A program made the position numbers and the translations under genes. The notes under the pieces are model-generated. The model made no database searches. It was not told the DNA's origin and saw only the letters and a list, made by a program, of their open reading frames with translations. From NCBI GenBank assembly GCA_000149265.1, contig CH002614.1, forward strand, positions 209,786 to 273,785: a stretch of DNA of 64,000 bases. The letters are read 5' to 3'. This DNA is from Ciona savignyi. Taxonomy: Eukaryota; Chordata; Ascidiacea; Phlebobranchia; Cionidae. This document shows, in pieces, positions 11,089-26,000 of the stretch; positions within the stretch are counted from its first letter, which is position 1, and every line of letters starts with the position of its first letter.

Positions 11089-14000
11089 GTAAGTTAAAAA
11101 CTTTATTCATGATTTTCGTACAATCTCCCTGTCAATATATTTAGTTAGTACAATATAAATTGTCAGATATCACACTTAATAATATAATAAAGTGTAACTG
11201 AATGTTTTGCGCCTACGCTTTGTGCAAGGTTTCGATGTCATGCTAGATTACGCCAAGTTTGTTTTCCTTGTCGGTTTTAGACTGCAATTATTTAAAAGTA
11301 GCCCCAGAAGCGACATAAAGTTATTCTCTTCGTGCCAAGATACGACTTCTGTAAGCTGTCGTTATCTCTCTATTGTTGTGTGGCAGTGGCGCGTTACAAT
11401 CCTATGGACTATTCCTACCGATCAGTATGGATAAATGAAATGTACGGAGATCACTTTATCGTTGTTACTACAACTGATGCTTGTACAAACACCGGTGAAT
11501 AATCTGAATATACCACCTGTGTGCTTGCTTCCCATACATACGAGTTATGTGATTTCAATTGTTACATCATAGCACTTGTATGTGCTTGTCAGTGAAGTTA
11601 GGTGACTTGTAAAATACCAGTTAACACCTAGTAGTGTGTGTAGAGCTCTTTGTTGTCGGTCCCTGAACGCCGTGGGCAACAATCTTGTTTGTATTACCCG
11701 ACCCGGTATTGTTTCACTTAGAGCACGTATTCAAAGTCCCTCTCTGTCGACAGGTTCTTGTTATAATAATACCGCCCAGCACAATAAACCAACAACTAGC
11801 CCTCAAATCAGCTGTTTTATCCCATTATCATTAATCCCGCCTTTAAGTCAAGACTTTTGTTATCCAAAAGATTTGGTGTCAGCCAGGCGCTTAATTTTAC
11901 CAATACCTTTCGACTTCGCCAAACTACGTATTTCAAATGTGATAACCGGCACAGATACCTTGTTTATGATGTGCGCTGTAACCAAGCAATCATTAACTCA
12001 CCTTTACCCCAAGTGCCATATTGTTTTAAGTTATAAGTCGTGACTCACATGTAGCGCCAGGTAATGGTAAGTGACTAATGGCTCTGTATTTCGTCATTTA
12101 AACACTGCAGTTGTATATTTCGCGTGGGTTTAATAAAGACTTTATGTGTCTTAGAAACTAATTCCATAATATTCAATGGGATGTGTGTGTTCTACTTTTA
12201 ATTTCGTTATCGTGCTTTTCTACGCAATCAACCGGAACGATAAAATTACGCACCGTGTCCGATGCAAAAGTCACAAATAATCGTCGAAACCGCGTTGCGT
12301 CAACAAAAGTATTTAGGTGATGTAACAATACTGTTTTCATTGGGAGTAGATGATGCGGTGACCGACCGTCTTGCTTATTGGACATCAATACCTCGATATC
12401 TCTTACTGCGTTTACAGTAAAAATAAATCATTACCGAATTTATTCCATTGTTCAAGTTTGTAGGACAGAACGCGCAGTTCATCCATTTTAGTTTAACGTC
12501 CCTCGGCCTCGTTTGGTTTCTCATTGTGCTAATGTTAATGAACTAGAACTTGCGGCAGCAAATGGCTGAACAGTCTGTTGCTCTACTATGGCTAATTAAG
12601 CGGATTTACGCCACATACTACAGCCATATGCTACTTCTTGTTTGACATTGATACGTGCTATTGCGAGAAACATAACACTCGCCGATTATCGTGCAATTAA
12701 GTATTGGATTTTTATACCAGTTCAGTCGGCATCATTGATTGCACATTTTAATCTGGATTTGAGTCTCAGGGTACCGAAAAATAAAATCCTGGGTGAATTC
12801 CAGGCGCCGTCGGTCGCAAGCGTTCTATGGCTGGGAACCACGTTTATGTGCAACATATCAAACTTGACAATGGTAGGGTGTCCCGTTGCGCCTCGCGGCC
12901 CCGTATTATTTATCAACACGCGATTGCTGTAAAGAAGCCATCATCGGTATAGAAGTGTTGCAGACATGTTGACGCCCGCTCCAGACGGCTCAGCGTCGTT
13001 TATTTTGGCATGCATGTCGGGTCCACGCAGCAGATTTTCAGTTTAGAACCACTATTGTCTAAACGGAAGTGAGGTAAACGCATACTTCTCCCACGACCTT
13101 GACACTAAATAACAACATAGGCGTGCACGGATCGTCAATCTTTTCGGCTGATAAAGATTTCCCATCTCATTATTTTTTTCTAGTAAACTCTTGTAAAACA
13201 CTAAAACCCGAAAATTGTGTTGTTATTTTTTGCTATACCACAAAAGATAAGCCGTATAACTCATAGTATAGTTCAATCAATAAACAACCACATCATAGAG
13301 AGTAAGACAATATTTTATTTCAAACAGTCTGATTTTGCTGGCAGACTGATAAAATAAGATTCATGTAAGTTAAAATCTGACTCATTTTCAACGCTTTAAA
13401 ATCTAGATGGACCTTTAGATCGACCTAATAAAATAGAAAATGGGTTACAAAATTCCCGTAAAACGTGAAAGAGGTCTACTCTTGCAGACTATATTTATAT
13501 ATATAATTTGGATCACAAGAGAATATGTATCGAATATAATATATTAGTCATAAAGTTAACGTTTTAAATTGAGCAATAGCTGATAGAAACACAGCAATGC
13601 AAAAACGTATCGAGACGCGACAAGCTAATATATATTATCGCGCAGTTGTTTTAGATGGGCAGGTATGGAAACACCTCGCAATTACCTCAATCCGTAGTCG
13701 TATTATTGCCCCGTGCGTCCAAAGACTGCGTCATAAACTGCAATTATTACGTGCAAGAAATAGTTCTTGTACGCGACGGTGTTCGGCAACATTTTGTTTA
13801 TACTCTTCTCATATAATTTCGTCGATTTACTGATTGACACGCCTCGATACTGTAAACCCAACGTGCAGCTTACAGACTGTTAAAAGCGCAAGTTCGGAGC
13901 TTTATCATATCGCGCAAAATCATTGCAAATTGAATTAAATTTGCGATGCCGTCAAATGTTAATCTTGGAATTTATATTAGAGCGTTAGCAAAGTGTTAGT

Positions 14001-17000
14001 CAACACTTTTTTAAAGTTTGAAAAAACGTATTTCATGTCGGTATGTGTTTTTGTAGACTTGTATTGGCTATTAATCTTACCAATTGTCGCCGAACTGCAT
14101 AACAAGAGGGATTGTTGCGCTTACGCTTGTCTGCCATTATAACATCAAAAAATAATTGTTTTGAAGAACCCTTCTGGCACTTGGCCAATTGATTTCAACA
14201 TCTTTAAGGGTCGGGGACAAATAGGAATGGGAACCAAGCACTCTCAATGCAAGCGCACTTCACGTTCGAACTTCTTAAAGAAACAGCTAATTAAGTGAAA
14301 TAAACACACACGGAGTTGCCGAAGTATGTGTCAATACACATTAAGAATTAATCAGCTGACTAAAAACGCTACCGTTTCTCGTAGAAACATAGATTTGTTG
14401 GCACAAACCTTGCACATTATGTTACTGATTTTGATCAGTCACTTGGATTTAAATCCAATCAGGTTCGAGGTGACGTTAATTGTTATATATTGCATTCGTC
14501 GATGCTTGATTGAAACGTCATTTTAATAGTTCTCAGTCAATATCCAATCACGGACTTTTAAACACTGACAATGTAGTAGAAAATTAATATACCATGGGCG
14601 CTGGGTATTCACTATGCAATGCACGGCCACCAACTGTGCAATCTTATTAACTGAAGCAATGGGTGGGACATTTACAGACAGTGAATCGCTATATCGACGG
14701 TTAAGACAATATTTTAAATAAACGAACGTCGGGATCCCAATACACCACAAGGTTTATTAAATAACCATATATCGATACGAGTTTCGTCGAAATAAAGTTT
14801 GATTGTCGTTTATGAAGCCAACACCAACAGCACATGCTTCCGCTTCTAGGAGAGTAAGATTGTTTTGACTTTCTGCACTCCTTTCCATATTATTTCAAGC
14901 ATTCTTAGAAGCAGACGTGATCGCTTTGCTGGTAATACTTTGTGCGATATCGACAAACAAGAATAATTGCGCGTGGAATCCATTTAAATGCGGTGGTGCG
15001 GCTATTTTCATCACACGTTAATTGCCTGTTCCAGAAATATCAAAGCAAATCTCATAATAAGCGACCGAATAAAACTCGAAGCAGTGGTCCTCGTGAAAGG
15101 CAGCGACAGTTAAGTTCGAGCTTAAGGCGTAACTCTCACTTATTTTGAAGATGGTGACCTTGTATAGACAAGATTGACCTGCTTTCCTGACCAATTATCC
15201 AAGTCCAATGTCAGTAATTGTCGGTTATTTACTTCTGGGTTGCACTGGCAACGAGAAGATGGTGTGTTCATCAAGTGATTCGAAGGAACTTTTAAAAATA
15301 TAGAAATCTGATCCGTTACCATAACCATCTATCGGTGTTACTCTTTTAAATGGCATAAAATTTCCTATTGATTATGGTTGTTGTTCTTAAGTTGTGTATC
15401 AATGGTATCCTTTCCCTCTGTGTACATATGTTTGCATTCCAGTTGTCTGACAATGTTTGTGACAATCTGTTCACACAAAACAGTTTCTTGGTGAAATGTG
15501 ACATTTTGAAGAGCCGTGTCTTTCAAGAATCTTCATAATTTAATTTGTCGCTCCATTCTATCCAATTATAATCACAATTAACTTTGCTTTAATTCAATTA
15601 ACGAAACTACATGACATCCAGGCACGACTTTTTAATATTTTCCAATGCAAAATTAGTTTCGGGAACGAACTATATACCTTCCAAGAATTTTTTTATCGTC
15701 CATTTTCGTTCTCGATTATCCATCCCCTAACATCAAGGTAATGCACATACCAGAGATCCTAATTTAAATCTCCATCAATCGAATCGATGCATGATGTTAT
15801 ATCGACAAGTCATGTTGTTCCAAACAAAATTCCGCAATACTTCCAGTTTACAAACCCATTAGCGAGTTATAGAAACATATGCTTACAACTTGACTAGCTC
15901 TCCATACTTAAGCCTGAGGAAATACCCGAGTAGAATTCACGACATGTGGTACTTGTGATAATGACCATGAATTATAGAGATCCGCAGTGATGTGAGCTGC
16001 CGATGCTAGCTTTGCTGGAAATCTAAACGTTTAACGACATTTTCTCAGACATAAATCACCAATCTACTATTAGGTCCCAATTTGAAACTTTTGATTCATC
16101 ATATTTGGTAACAACTCATGCTATGTTTTACATAAAAATAAAGCTTTTGTCATAGACTAAACTGTGCTTAAATGTGTGATTTAAAGCGTTGTTAAATATA
16201 TTCAGGACTATGCTAAACTGAATTCGTTCAGCCGTAATACGACGTCATAATTTGCATGATCAATGAAGCGTGGCATGCTGGCCTAATCCGATTTAACACA
16301 GGTTTCCGCTTCCGCTTTAGCTCACAACGTACGCTAATCCTATGTACATTTCGCTTAGATTACCAAATCTAATTTTACCTCTCAAGCAACCTGTTTAAGC
16401 ACACCGTTGCGACTTTTAATGTCCAGTTTCAAGCTGTTATATTTCTAAAAATAGCTTAATGACAGCTCGACTTAGAAATTCAACGAAATCCTCAGTAACG
16501 ATGCGATGTATTTAATTAGCGTTTTAAAGTTTCTTACATAGGTGCTTTCTTTATGGCGGTAATTGAGTATAATTTCGCTTCAATTAATGTAAGCCGTCAT
16601 TTGCACAACGATGAGCTAAGCATACCATGCAACACAACAGCTAATACAAATTGTTCGCTAAGTGTTCTAAAAATAGTTTATCTTTATCTTTAACCCACTG
16701 TTCGACTCAAACACAAGTTAAACAAACATTCTTTACAATGCTGCAATAGTATGTGTTGTTTTAAGTATATTCCTAAACGACGAAACGATTTCGTACGACC
16801 AAATACGGGAAGACCAGTTGACACTTACGTAAGTGCAATGTAGCTTGACGGCCCAATCCACTGTTACGCACGAAGTCAATGATAAACACAGGTATTCCTG
16901 AGCATAAATGGGTGAAGATAGAAACGGATCCATGTTTAACTATTTAGCCACGTAGCTGGTATTAGCTTCCCCCCACATGTGACGGATATATTCTCCCACA

Positions 17001-20000
17001 GCAATGTTCGTTACATGCAAAGTCCCCTTCTCCCACTTGTATTTTCGTTTTTGGAATATTTATATTTTGACTTGGCATCCACGGTTTATAGCACTTGGTG
17101 CTTCCGCCATATTGTTGTATAAACAAGCTTCAATAGACTGGCTATCAAAAAAAGAACCCACCACGATATATCCCTATGCAGTCAACCCAATGCCACATGG
17201 TATGGATGAAAGCTACCCGGAACAAGGCATCTATTGATCCTGAAATTGATTTAATCCGTTGCTTCTATCCTCACCCACGCACCCCTACTTCAAATATTAG
17301 TAGTCAACACAGAAATTTTAATTTTCATGCTTCTTTGAATCGATGACAGCAAACAGAAATACAATGTGAAGAGCGTCAAAGTCGAGTGAAATATCACATG
17401 GCAAATATACTTCAACGACAACTGTTCTTACTTTTTCGGCAAAGCCAAGTCTTTATTTATACGACCCTATTGTGTTTGTCTGTGATACAATGCATTGGAA
17501 TTATAGGGAATAAAGACCACCAGACTTGTTGGAAATCCGCAGGATTTGTTAAAGCGCCATTCGTTGCGATATTAATGGAGAGTCTGTTCGGATTTGCAGT
17601 CGAGTTTATTAAACGAAAACCGTGAACTTATAACGCACAGTCTATGCTGTCCCATCACTCTCAATTTCACTCTAATTTGTTGAACCCGCAGTCGCTTCGC
17701 TGGAACACGTAATCAAATTATGACGTCGAATGTAACGCTTGGCTTGCGGTAGATGATATATAGTGTGCCTGCACCAGTTTACCAGTAAACTAAAATTTGT
17801 GCTTGTTTAAATTCTGCTAAATAATGCAGTTAAAAAGATCTTAACTGTATTGATATCTTAGTCGATAACCCCTGATCTCCCCCGAGTGAACGCGCATATA
17901 ATCTTTTAAGTCCCATATACAATGACGTGTCAACGAAAGTGCTCGGTAATATTACGACCAATTCGTGACAGCTGATTGGCGTTCAAGGTGAAGGTCACTT
18001 TAAAAACACGCCGATAACCCTTGAGATGAGATAAGTCGTCACTGTCGACAGATTATAAAGCTGGAAGCATTTTAAAGTGGATTTTATTTGTAAACACTGC
18101 AGGGCAGTGTCTGCCAGTCGCTGACTCAAAGACGTCTTGCGTCCAAATTTCTCTGGCAACAATCATTGTGTATTAGAGCTTTCAAGCGAGCAAAACTAAC
18201 CATGCCCACACGCCGAATTCTAATGCTAATGTTTATAATTGGTTCCGCCAGTTGCCGTATACAGACTACAACTTGGTTTAATCCAACGTTCCACACACAC
18301 CAGGCGTCCAGCACGGGACAATTTAATTTTAAGAATGCGGAAGGCTTTGGGGTGTCGCCTGCTTAACGTCAAACAATCAACCTTCTGACGTGTGTTTGAG
18401 AATTTAACACGCATTGACAGCGGGTCTTGGGCATGTCAAAAGTTTGGAGTGAGATAACCCAGCAAGGTTTCAATATCGGGGAGATTTCTTTGCTGCTGTG
18501 AATGTATGAGAGACTCGCAAATATGTGTGGTGTGGCACCAACTAATTAATCGACACATTTTGCAATGTAATACCCATGCCTAAACAAGACTTTTACATAA
18601 AAAATAGTAAATGTGCTTTGTACTCTTGATGGGGTAGTATGGTCAATTGCTTGGTTGTTTAAACCTGTAAATCGTTTCTCCAAAATGTGGAATTCCAACC
18701 ACTTGATACTAATTGCTGCCATTTCATCACGACAAACTTAAAGTCTAGACTTTAAGGCAATATTGCGATGACGTAGGAAATTTAACATTTTCTTTGCACT
18801 GACATACATCTATAATAATGGCAATACAAACGGTTACCTTTAACATTGGCCACTGTAATTTCGCTGCCACCGAAATTCATATTGCCTGGAATGCAATATC
18901 GACTGTTGTATTGATTACAAGCCATAAGCTTGACATGAAAATTTTATTAGTGATAAAATGCAATTGGTTCAAGTGTATCCAAGCAAGTAAACTGCAAAAT
19001 CATTTCTCATTGAAACTGTCTAAGTGTACGAATAACAGCGATTTCAATAAATCGTTAAACAACTGTTGCTCAAGAAACATTATCAAGTTTCCCGTACTCT
19101 CGGTACTAAGTTCAATTAAGAACTTCTGGTGATTTGATTGATTTTCTGCGAAATGGCAATATCCCCACATAATCTGTATACAATAAGCACGTCCGCGCGT
19201 CATTGCGGTTCTGTTTGCACTTGATTTCTGTCCGAACTTTTCCACATAAATAAACATGACGAACGAACCACCTGCTGCTTGCGGCTCCGATGGGTAGAAG
19301 TTTTCCGATCGGATTAAAGAGATGTTGCTACGAGTGCAACCTGTTGCGCTGCAAATTTGAATCCAGTAGTTGGCATTCTACCTGTACAATCCAAAGCTCT
19401 AATTTTATTTAATTTGTTTAATTCGTCTACGTAATCCTTCACAATCCGTAACACATGCGATTCGATGCGGTCACTTATTGGCACTAATCCAAGTAAACTA
19501 ATTATTCTTTTAATAAGTAAAATATAAACAAGCAATTAACTTGCTCCTTATGTTTAAACAAAATCGCTTCTTTAATTCCCACGCGTGGCGACTGGATTAT
19601 GACGTAATAATTCCCTCATCGCCATTTGTTCTCATCGATAGTTCGGTCGGTGCAGGTGAATTCATTCACGAAATCTGTTAAGTACAGCACCGTATAATTA
19701 TCGTAAATAGTTGCATTCATTAAATGTATATGTTTGTAAACTAAGTTAAAATGTATTCAAATAACCTGTTATGTTATAATAGCAAACGTGTGTTCTATAC
19801 TCAATATTATCACAAAGCGTGACAACTTTTAGTATCACCGTATAAATGCAAGTTAAATAACAAAGATCATGTTTCTGTTCAGATTCCGAAGTGCCGCTAC
19901 TCGGTTGAAACACGTTGCCATCAATGATCGTCTGGACATCATATGTCCGCGAAGAGGAAGGGACGAGGGCGAGGAGCTGTTTTATTACAAACTCTACCTG

Positions 20001-23000
20001 GTATCGGAGGAGGACTACAAAAGATGCAACGCTTCCAACCGAGATCACCGACACCGACTTATCACCTGTGATGTGCCGGACCGGGAGAAGAAATACACTT
20101 TCTACTTCCAGGAGATATCTCCGTCGCCCTTCGGAATAGAGTACAAACCAGATCAAACGTATTACGTCATATGTAAGTTCAAAAATCCCTCTTTCTAATA
20201 TTTAAAACGTTTTGTTTAAAAAACTATGGATTTCAGTAAAAACTTCAAATTCATGAAAAAATGAAATTATTTCATTTTCATCGTTGTTGTGGTTACAACA
20301 GTGAACTTTGCCCAGACACCGCACTGTGGCACAAAGTAGTGACGCCCAAGAAAGGCGGTTGCATGTTCGCACGCCACGTGGATTATTCAAATAAGACTGT
20401 ATATGGGACGCACAGCTTACTGCGGCTATACAAACCCCATGAGATGGGTTGTATATTGATTATGACAACGCCATTATATTTCGCTAGTGTATTAGTTGTT
20501 TTCCGTAATAAGCTGGAGTATTACACCTGTCAAAATTCAAATCGCCAGGTAATTGTGTCGACTGTGAAAGGTGTGACCGCAAGTGTCATTATAGTGTTTC
20601 CAAACAGGCCAACTTTCTGGCGAGTAATTTATCATTGTCGCAATTTCCAGCTCATGTATTTTTAAAAGCGTCATCCATATAAGTTGCAAGCATCTTTGTG
20701 TAAAACGATATCTCGGGTTTGGCCGGGCTCTCCTAGTATATAGAGATTCGTATTTTGACAGTTCTCTTCCGAGTGTGAGGGCTTTACGTCGATAAACTCG
20801 GAAAAATAGAGAAAGAAGGCGCTAAACCCCGACCGCATATTGTTTGAATTATTTCCATTGTTTGTAAGATGTATATGTAGTTATAGTATTGCTGACATTT
20901 TGCATAAGAATGATAAACGAGTTGGGCTCGTAAGTCCGTTGTTCACTAAATTGTGGCAGGTTTGAGCTACAATTGGCTCCTACGTTTGTGGTCCAACTTG
21001 CTTGCGTGATACGAGGCTCTTAAAGGATTTGTGCCAGCGCACCCCATTTTACCTTGTCTTATAAAAATAAAACAGTTCAACGCTGTGGCTCTATGGCAAC
21101 GCTTCGGTGATGTTGAATGTTACAAAGTAGGAACGATGCGTGCGTTGGTAGCGTGTAATCCCCAATCCACATTCCCATTTTATAACTCTCCGTCGAATCA
21201 CGTAAGCATAAAAAATTAATTGACGCGGAACGTACGCAGTCAATCGGTGTTTGTGATATACAACTCCTGTCGGGTCTCTGGCGTGACGATCTATATATGG
21301 CCAAAACCTGTTGGTACAGATGTTGGACCACCTAACTTGTCGCTTCTATATACGCCATCATGATTTCAACTCTGGCGGTTTGAGGTTGAATTTTTAAGTG
21401 GGACTAATGTTTGAAAACGCCATGTTTTTACTGTTTTGTCTTTGTAACACCCAAGCGTAACGCGCAATATAGCAGATCAAAACAACTTTGAATGTGAATA
21501 CCCCAGTCGTAGAAAGGTTAGTAAATTGAGAAATCCCACAACGCTTTACCCAAATGTTTCCTCCCTGCAAGACCTCTTATTTCAATTCATTACATGTTGC
21601 CCGGCCAATCACAACGCGGAATTAGTGATTCACAAAATACCTTGAACGCAAACTGTGAATCACTTTGTTTTCGGGGATTAGTGGTGGCATAATATTGAAC
21701 CTGCTCGAACAACATATTTATGCCCAAGTTCGTATAATAAACTATACATGAAATTGAATTTGTCACATTAAAGAAGTTCGCCATAACACTTCGACGTAAA
21801 AGTATTCTCTGCAGATTGGGTTGTTTTTTACCGGGTTCAAAATTATCAAGTAACTTAACCCAATGTTGTCTAGCAGGGCGCAGTCATGCGATTCGCCCTT
21901 GCTTTCCCGGTCGGAAACCTGCTTTGTGGGCATTTTTGTGTGGAAACCTTGTCAAAATGTCCGAAGTACTTTTTGAATCAGAATTAAAGAAAGATCCTTA
22001 CCAGTTCATAAAAAAATATTTTTGAGGTTGGGTTGTACCTTTGTTTGTTTGTTTGTGGTATAATTTATTACTTTTACTGATAGACGGCAAGGTATTGTCT
22101 TTTCGTTAGGATAGTAGGTACTTGTTTCTCTAGATCAACAATGCTCACTTCATAACTAGCTATTACCCTCACCCTTTAAATTCCTAAGCTTGGGGTTGTC
22201 AGAGGCGTCGATAGACAGTGGGTAACTCTAGCTTCCCCCTCGCCCACACCTGGGCGTTGGGGAGAAAACAAAATCGAGACGAACAATCGCGGTTAAGTGC
22301 CTGGAGGTTTCTCCAGTTGTGGCTGACGAAATAAAAGTACGTTACGCACTTGGGTCTGCTCAAATATTTCTGATTTTAAGTGCTAAAGAATATCACGTTC
22401 CCTTAGTTTTATTTAGCCGAGGTATAATCGTGCCTCTGATACGCAAATCACGGTTTTACGAAGTTTTAAAATACTTCTGTATATACTTAACAGTGAAATA
22501 TTTATTTAAGCATCATTTGGACGGCGTTGCAGTGTGTTGTTTTCTTTTGGGTAAATAACTAGGATGCCTAATTTAAGCCAGAATTCTTTAGAAATCCTTT
22601 TAAATCTGCAATTTGCTGACATAGTCAAGCGGAGCGAAAACTTTTTTTTTTAGAATTTCCGACGTTGGACTCTTTGACACAATGATATCGTAAAGGAAAC
22701 AACTTGGCTTTGACTTTGCACAGCTGGTTCTTACGTCGCCACCCGAATATCTTGCACTCGACCAGAAAATGCCGACTAAAAGTAGTTACTCCCGTCTAAA
22801 AGTGTCCTCTTTCGCTTGTTTAGCTACCTTGTCTCGAAATTTCAGCGATGTGGGTGCCAAATTCAGTTTTCTCTGTAGTCAAACAAAACAGTTTTTATGC
22901 TTACAAATGGCTCTTCTTGCTTCACCATTAGTTAATTCGCAGAAGCTGTAATGTTTGCTTGGTCTAGAGATTCCCGGATTTGTTAAACTGCGCGAAACGG

Positions 23001-26000
23001 CTTAGCGTGGAACGAAATACTCAAAGTAGATGAACAAATGCAACATTCCCCACTGATTTGCAATCTTATGTATAATTACTAATTACAACAAACTGGTTGC
23101 CGACTTGAAGCATTCACAGTGTTGGTTGTGCTCAGTATAATATGCGGTCAAATGCAGACTTACTGCAGTTCTTTTGTACTAAAAGTTACCCTTTCAAAGT
23201 CGTGGTGAAAAGTGCGTCCGTAGCTTATATATTTTCTTGGGGATTTGGACACGGATTATCGATATTAGTAAAGATAAGTTAATTCAAAAATTACTGTGCT
23301 ACGTTGGTTCTATCAACAACAAACAATTTTGAAGGAAACCGTCTTTTCGTAGAACATTCTGAAATTTCGCTAAACGCTTGGTTAGAAACCTTGACGACCC
23401 AACAACAATACACTCCTAAATACCACTGTTTGTGAAATCGTGCTATTATCGAATTCTTCGAGAGTACACGCCAGTCGGCATGTATCAAGTTGTCTCATGA
23501 CTTTCGTATTTTGGTTTAATTGTCCTTGTTATGTGTTTAGTTCACGTTGGGTCGATGCTCCGCCCCACCAACTATGCGTGTCGTCTGCATTCAGCGGTGC
23601 ATGAAGTCACGTGATGACTTAATGACTCATGAAATGTTTGGTGATGGGAGTTAAAACGATGAAATCCTCAATTCATTTCGTCCGTTTGATTGATATGTTT
23701 TACCTGATTTCACCCGGACGTGAAGTCCGCAGCACCAACAACAAACGAAGGTCTGAAACCCCGAACCCAATCCTTGCGTTATTTCACAAGACAAGCTATC
23801 ACGCCCTTTTAGCACCTGTCACTCCTAAATAGGGATTAAAAAAGCTGGGAGTTAAAAATCTTTGAAATTCAATTTAGTAATACCTACAATGGTTATTAAC
23901 CCCAATTAAATGTAATGTTGTTTTGAAACATGCCATAGATTCGTAAACACTTCAACTTAAATACCGACAACAAAAAAATTACAGCAACAAAGTTAGCTTG
24001 CAGCGAAAATCGAATTTAGTTCTCAGGTCGATAGTTTATAACAGCCGCGCCCTGGCACGCGCGATGCTTCAAGCATACCATTGGCGCATTGGAACTGATA
24101 TTCAAATTAAGCATGTCGGAATAATTTTGTTTCCTCCGCACAAAACGTGTGAGGTTCATAAATAATTGATCGTCCACCGTTTTACCGTAGTCTCTCTACG
24201 ATACAACTTGCTACATGCAATAAGTAATTGTCAGGTCGCTTGCATGACTTATTCATTCCACCGAACGCAAATTAGAGAAGAAAAAACAAGCACATGAATA
24301 AGCTCGTCTAATCAAACCAGACTTTTAAGGTTGTAAGGTTTTGGATGTTAGATTTTAATTTTTATTGAGGCGGTTAAGCAGCAATATGCATCGACATTAA
24401 AACCATTTCAAATACAATTTAAGTTTTTTTGTTTTATATAGTTTTGATTTTTACGTGTCCGGTGGTCTCTCGCGGTTCCATTTTACAACCATTTCATCAA
24501 AGCTTGGAAAATTTAAATCCAGCCGCAGACAGCGATAATTTGACGACATTAAAGTATATTGGAGGCTGTCACGCCCATAACTCGATTATTCCGTATCTAA
24601 GTATGCTAAAGGAGAATTGAGCCGGTTATGTTAGTTTATTTTGACTAGATTCAAGTCCCAAATAACATTGGCCATTTCTTGTCATTCTGGAGTATAATCT
24701 TTTGATCATTGATTAAGGCTTGACTTTTTATCGTGCTGTTTACACATTTTTCGTCCAGACAAGACAATCGATGCATTAGCGCTCGAACTCTCTTTGTAAT
24801 AAATCCGAAAGTTGCTCATAACTGAATTCGTTTAAATTATCAGTTCCTTGGAAGCATTTTGTACTGCGATAACGTGCTATCTGCTCAGAGCATCTGCACT
24901 ATAGAACCGGGCGGACACGAATTTGCTCTCAGTCGAGCAATTTACTCCGCTGTATCAGAGATAGCATCAACCTCATGCTGATCGGCTGTCATTACTCAAG
25001 TTAACGCAATGGCTTTTTAAAGATTAAGGCGTCGTAATGCTTCTTTTGGCCACGACTTCCACTAATTGCAATGTAAATTACGCGGCGACACAGACAATAC
25101 CAGTACAAAAACATTGTCAAGAGTCATGGCCTTTTATTCGCCAAGTTGCTTTTGTAAACATTATTAGCCTCTAACGGGGGAAGTCCGTACGTTATTGAGG
25201 AATAATATACCAAAACAAATTTTAAATTGACCTAACTTTAATACAACTTTTTAAAGAAACGTAATAATTTAATATTACTGAAGATATTTTATTTAATTTA
25301 AGGTTCTAATACACATACATAATGTTAGAAGTGAATACATAAATTGTTTTTAAACAATCGAAATTAATGTTTCCATGCTGAGTGATTAACTTGAATAATT
25401 AATTTGAATATTTACCGCTTGCATCCCAATCTATAAATGATTTATTCGGCGCTTAACTAATCTGCTTTCTCCACCCGTCCAATGCAGATGAACAAATTGT
25501 TTAAATGAACTTGGGTTATTCGTCAACTCCCCATGACCTTCCGGTAAAATTAATCATCAGAAAAGGACCCATATCAGCGTGCGATGTGGCTATATGTCAT
25601 GTCCAATCACGCGTATTGTCCTTGAGTTTGAACACTTTTGGTTTGCTCTCTTCGCCAATTCACATTGGCCACATCATGTCTTGCGGAAGCAAACTGACGT
25701 GTCTTCGCTTGTACATCTCTCGGTACGGAGCCATTTTGCCTGCGCTATTTGATTACTTGTCACACGTTTGGTTTGAAATATTAATTTTCCAGCTATTTGA
25801 CCGAGGTGTTCATCTGATCCATTTAACCTCCGGGCGTTAACTCTTTATCTAAAGTCTGATCAGCCACATTGCCATCTAGCTTTTAATACCCGCTATATAC
25901 ATTTTAATACCAGCTATAAAACGCTGGACGCCAATTTCTTGTGTACTTATCCCCTTGTTTTATTTGGTCAATGTGAGTCAATGGCTCAGAATACTAGTAA

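Larger units (their letters stand above)
11089..19882 (+). other. Ephrin intron 1 (8.8 kb), no internal gene seen
   Basis: Bounded by GTAAGT and TTCTGTTCAG. No coding exon with family similarity lies inside; open frames such as 11636-12043 have no recognisable motif. It contains an imperfect hairpin at 13312-13356, an octamer next to a CRE half-site at 16240-16258, and a double nuclear-receptor half-site at 17983-17997. It is free of the large repeats found elsewhere in the window, which is compatible with regulatory content. Confidence 0.7.

Noticed and set aside
11636-12043. 135-codon frame in ephrin intron 1
   Set aside because: No motif, no start context of note and no family resemblance; expected by chance in several kilobases.
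25505-25840. 111-codon frame in ephrin intron 2
   Set aside because: No recognisable domain; lies wholly inside an intron with good splice borders.
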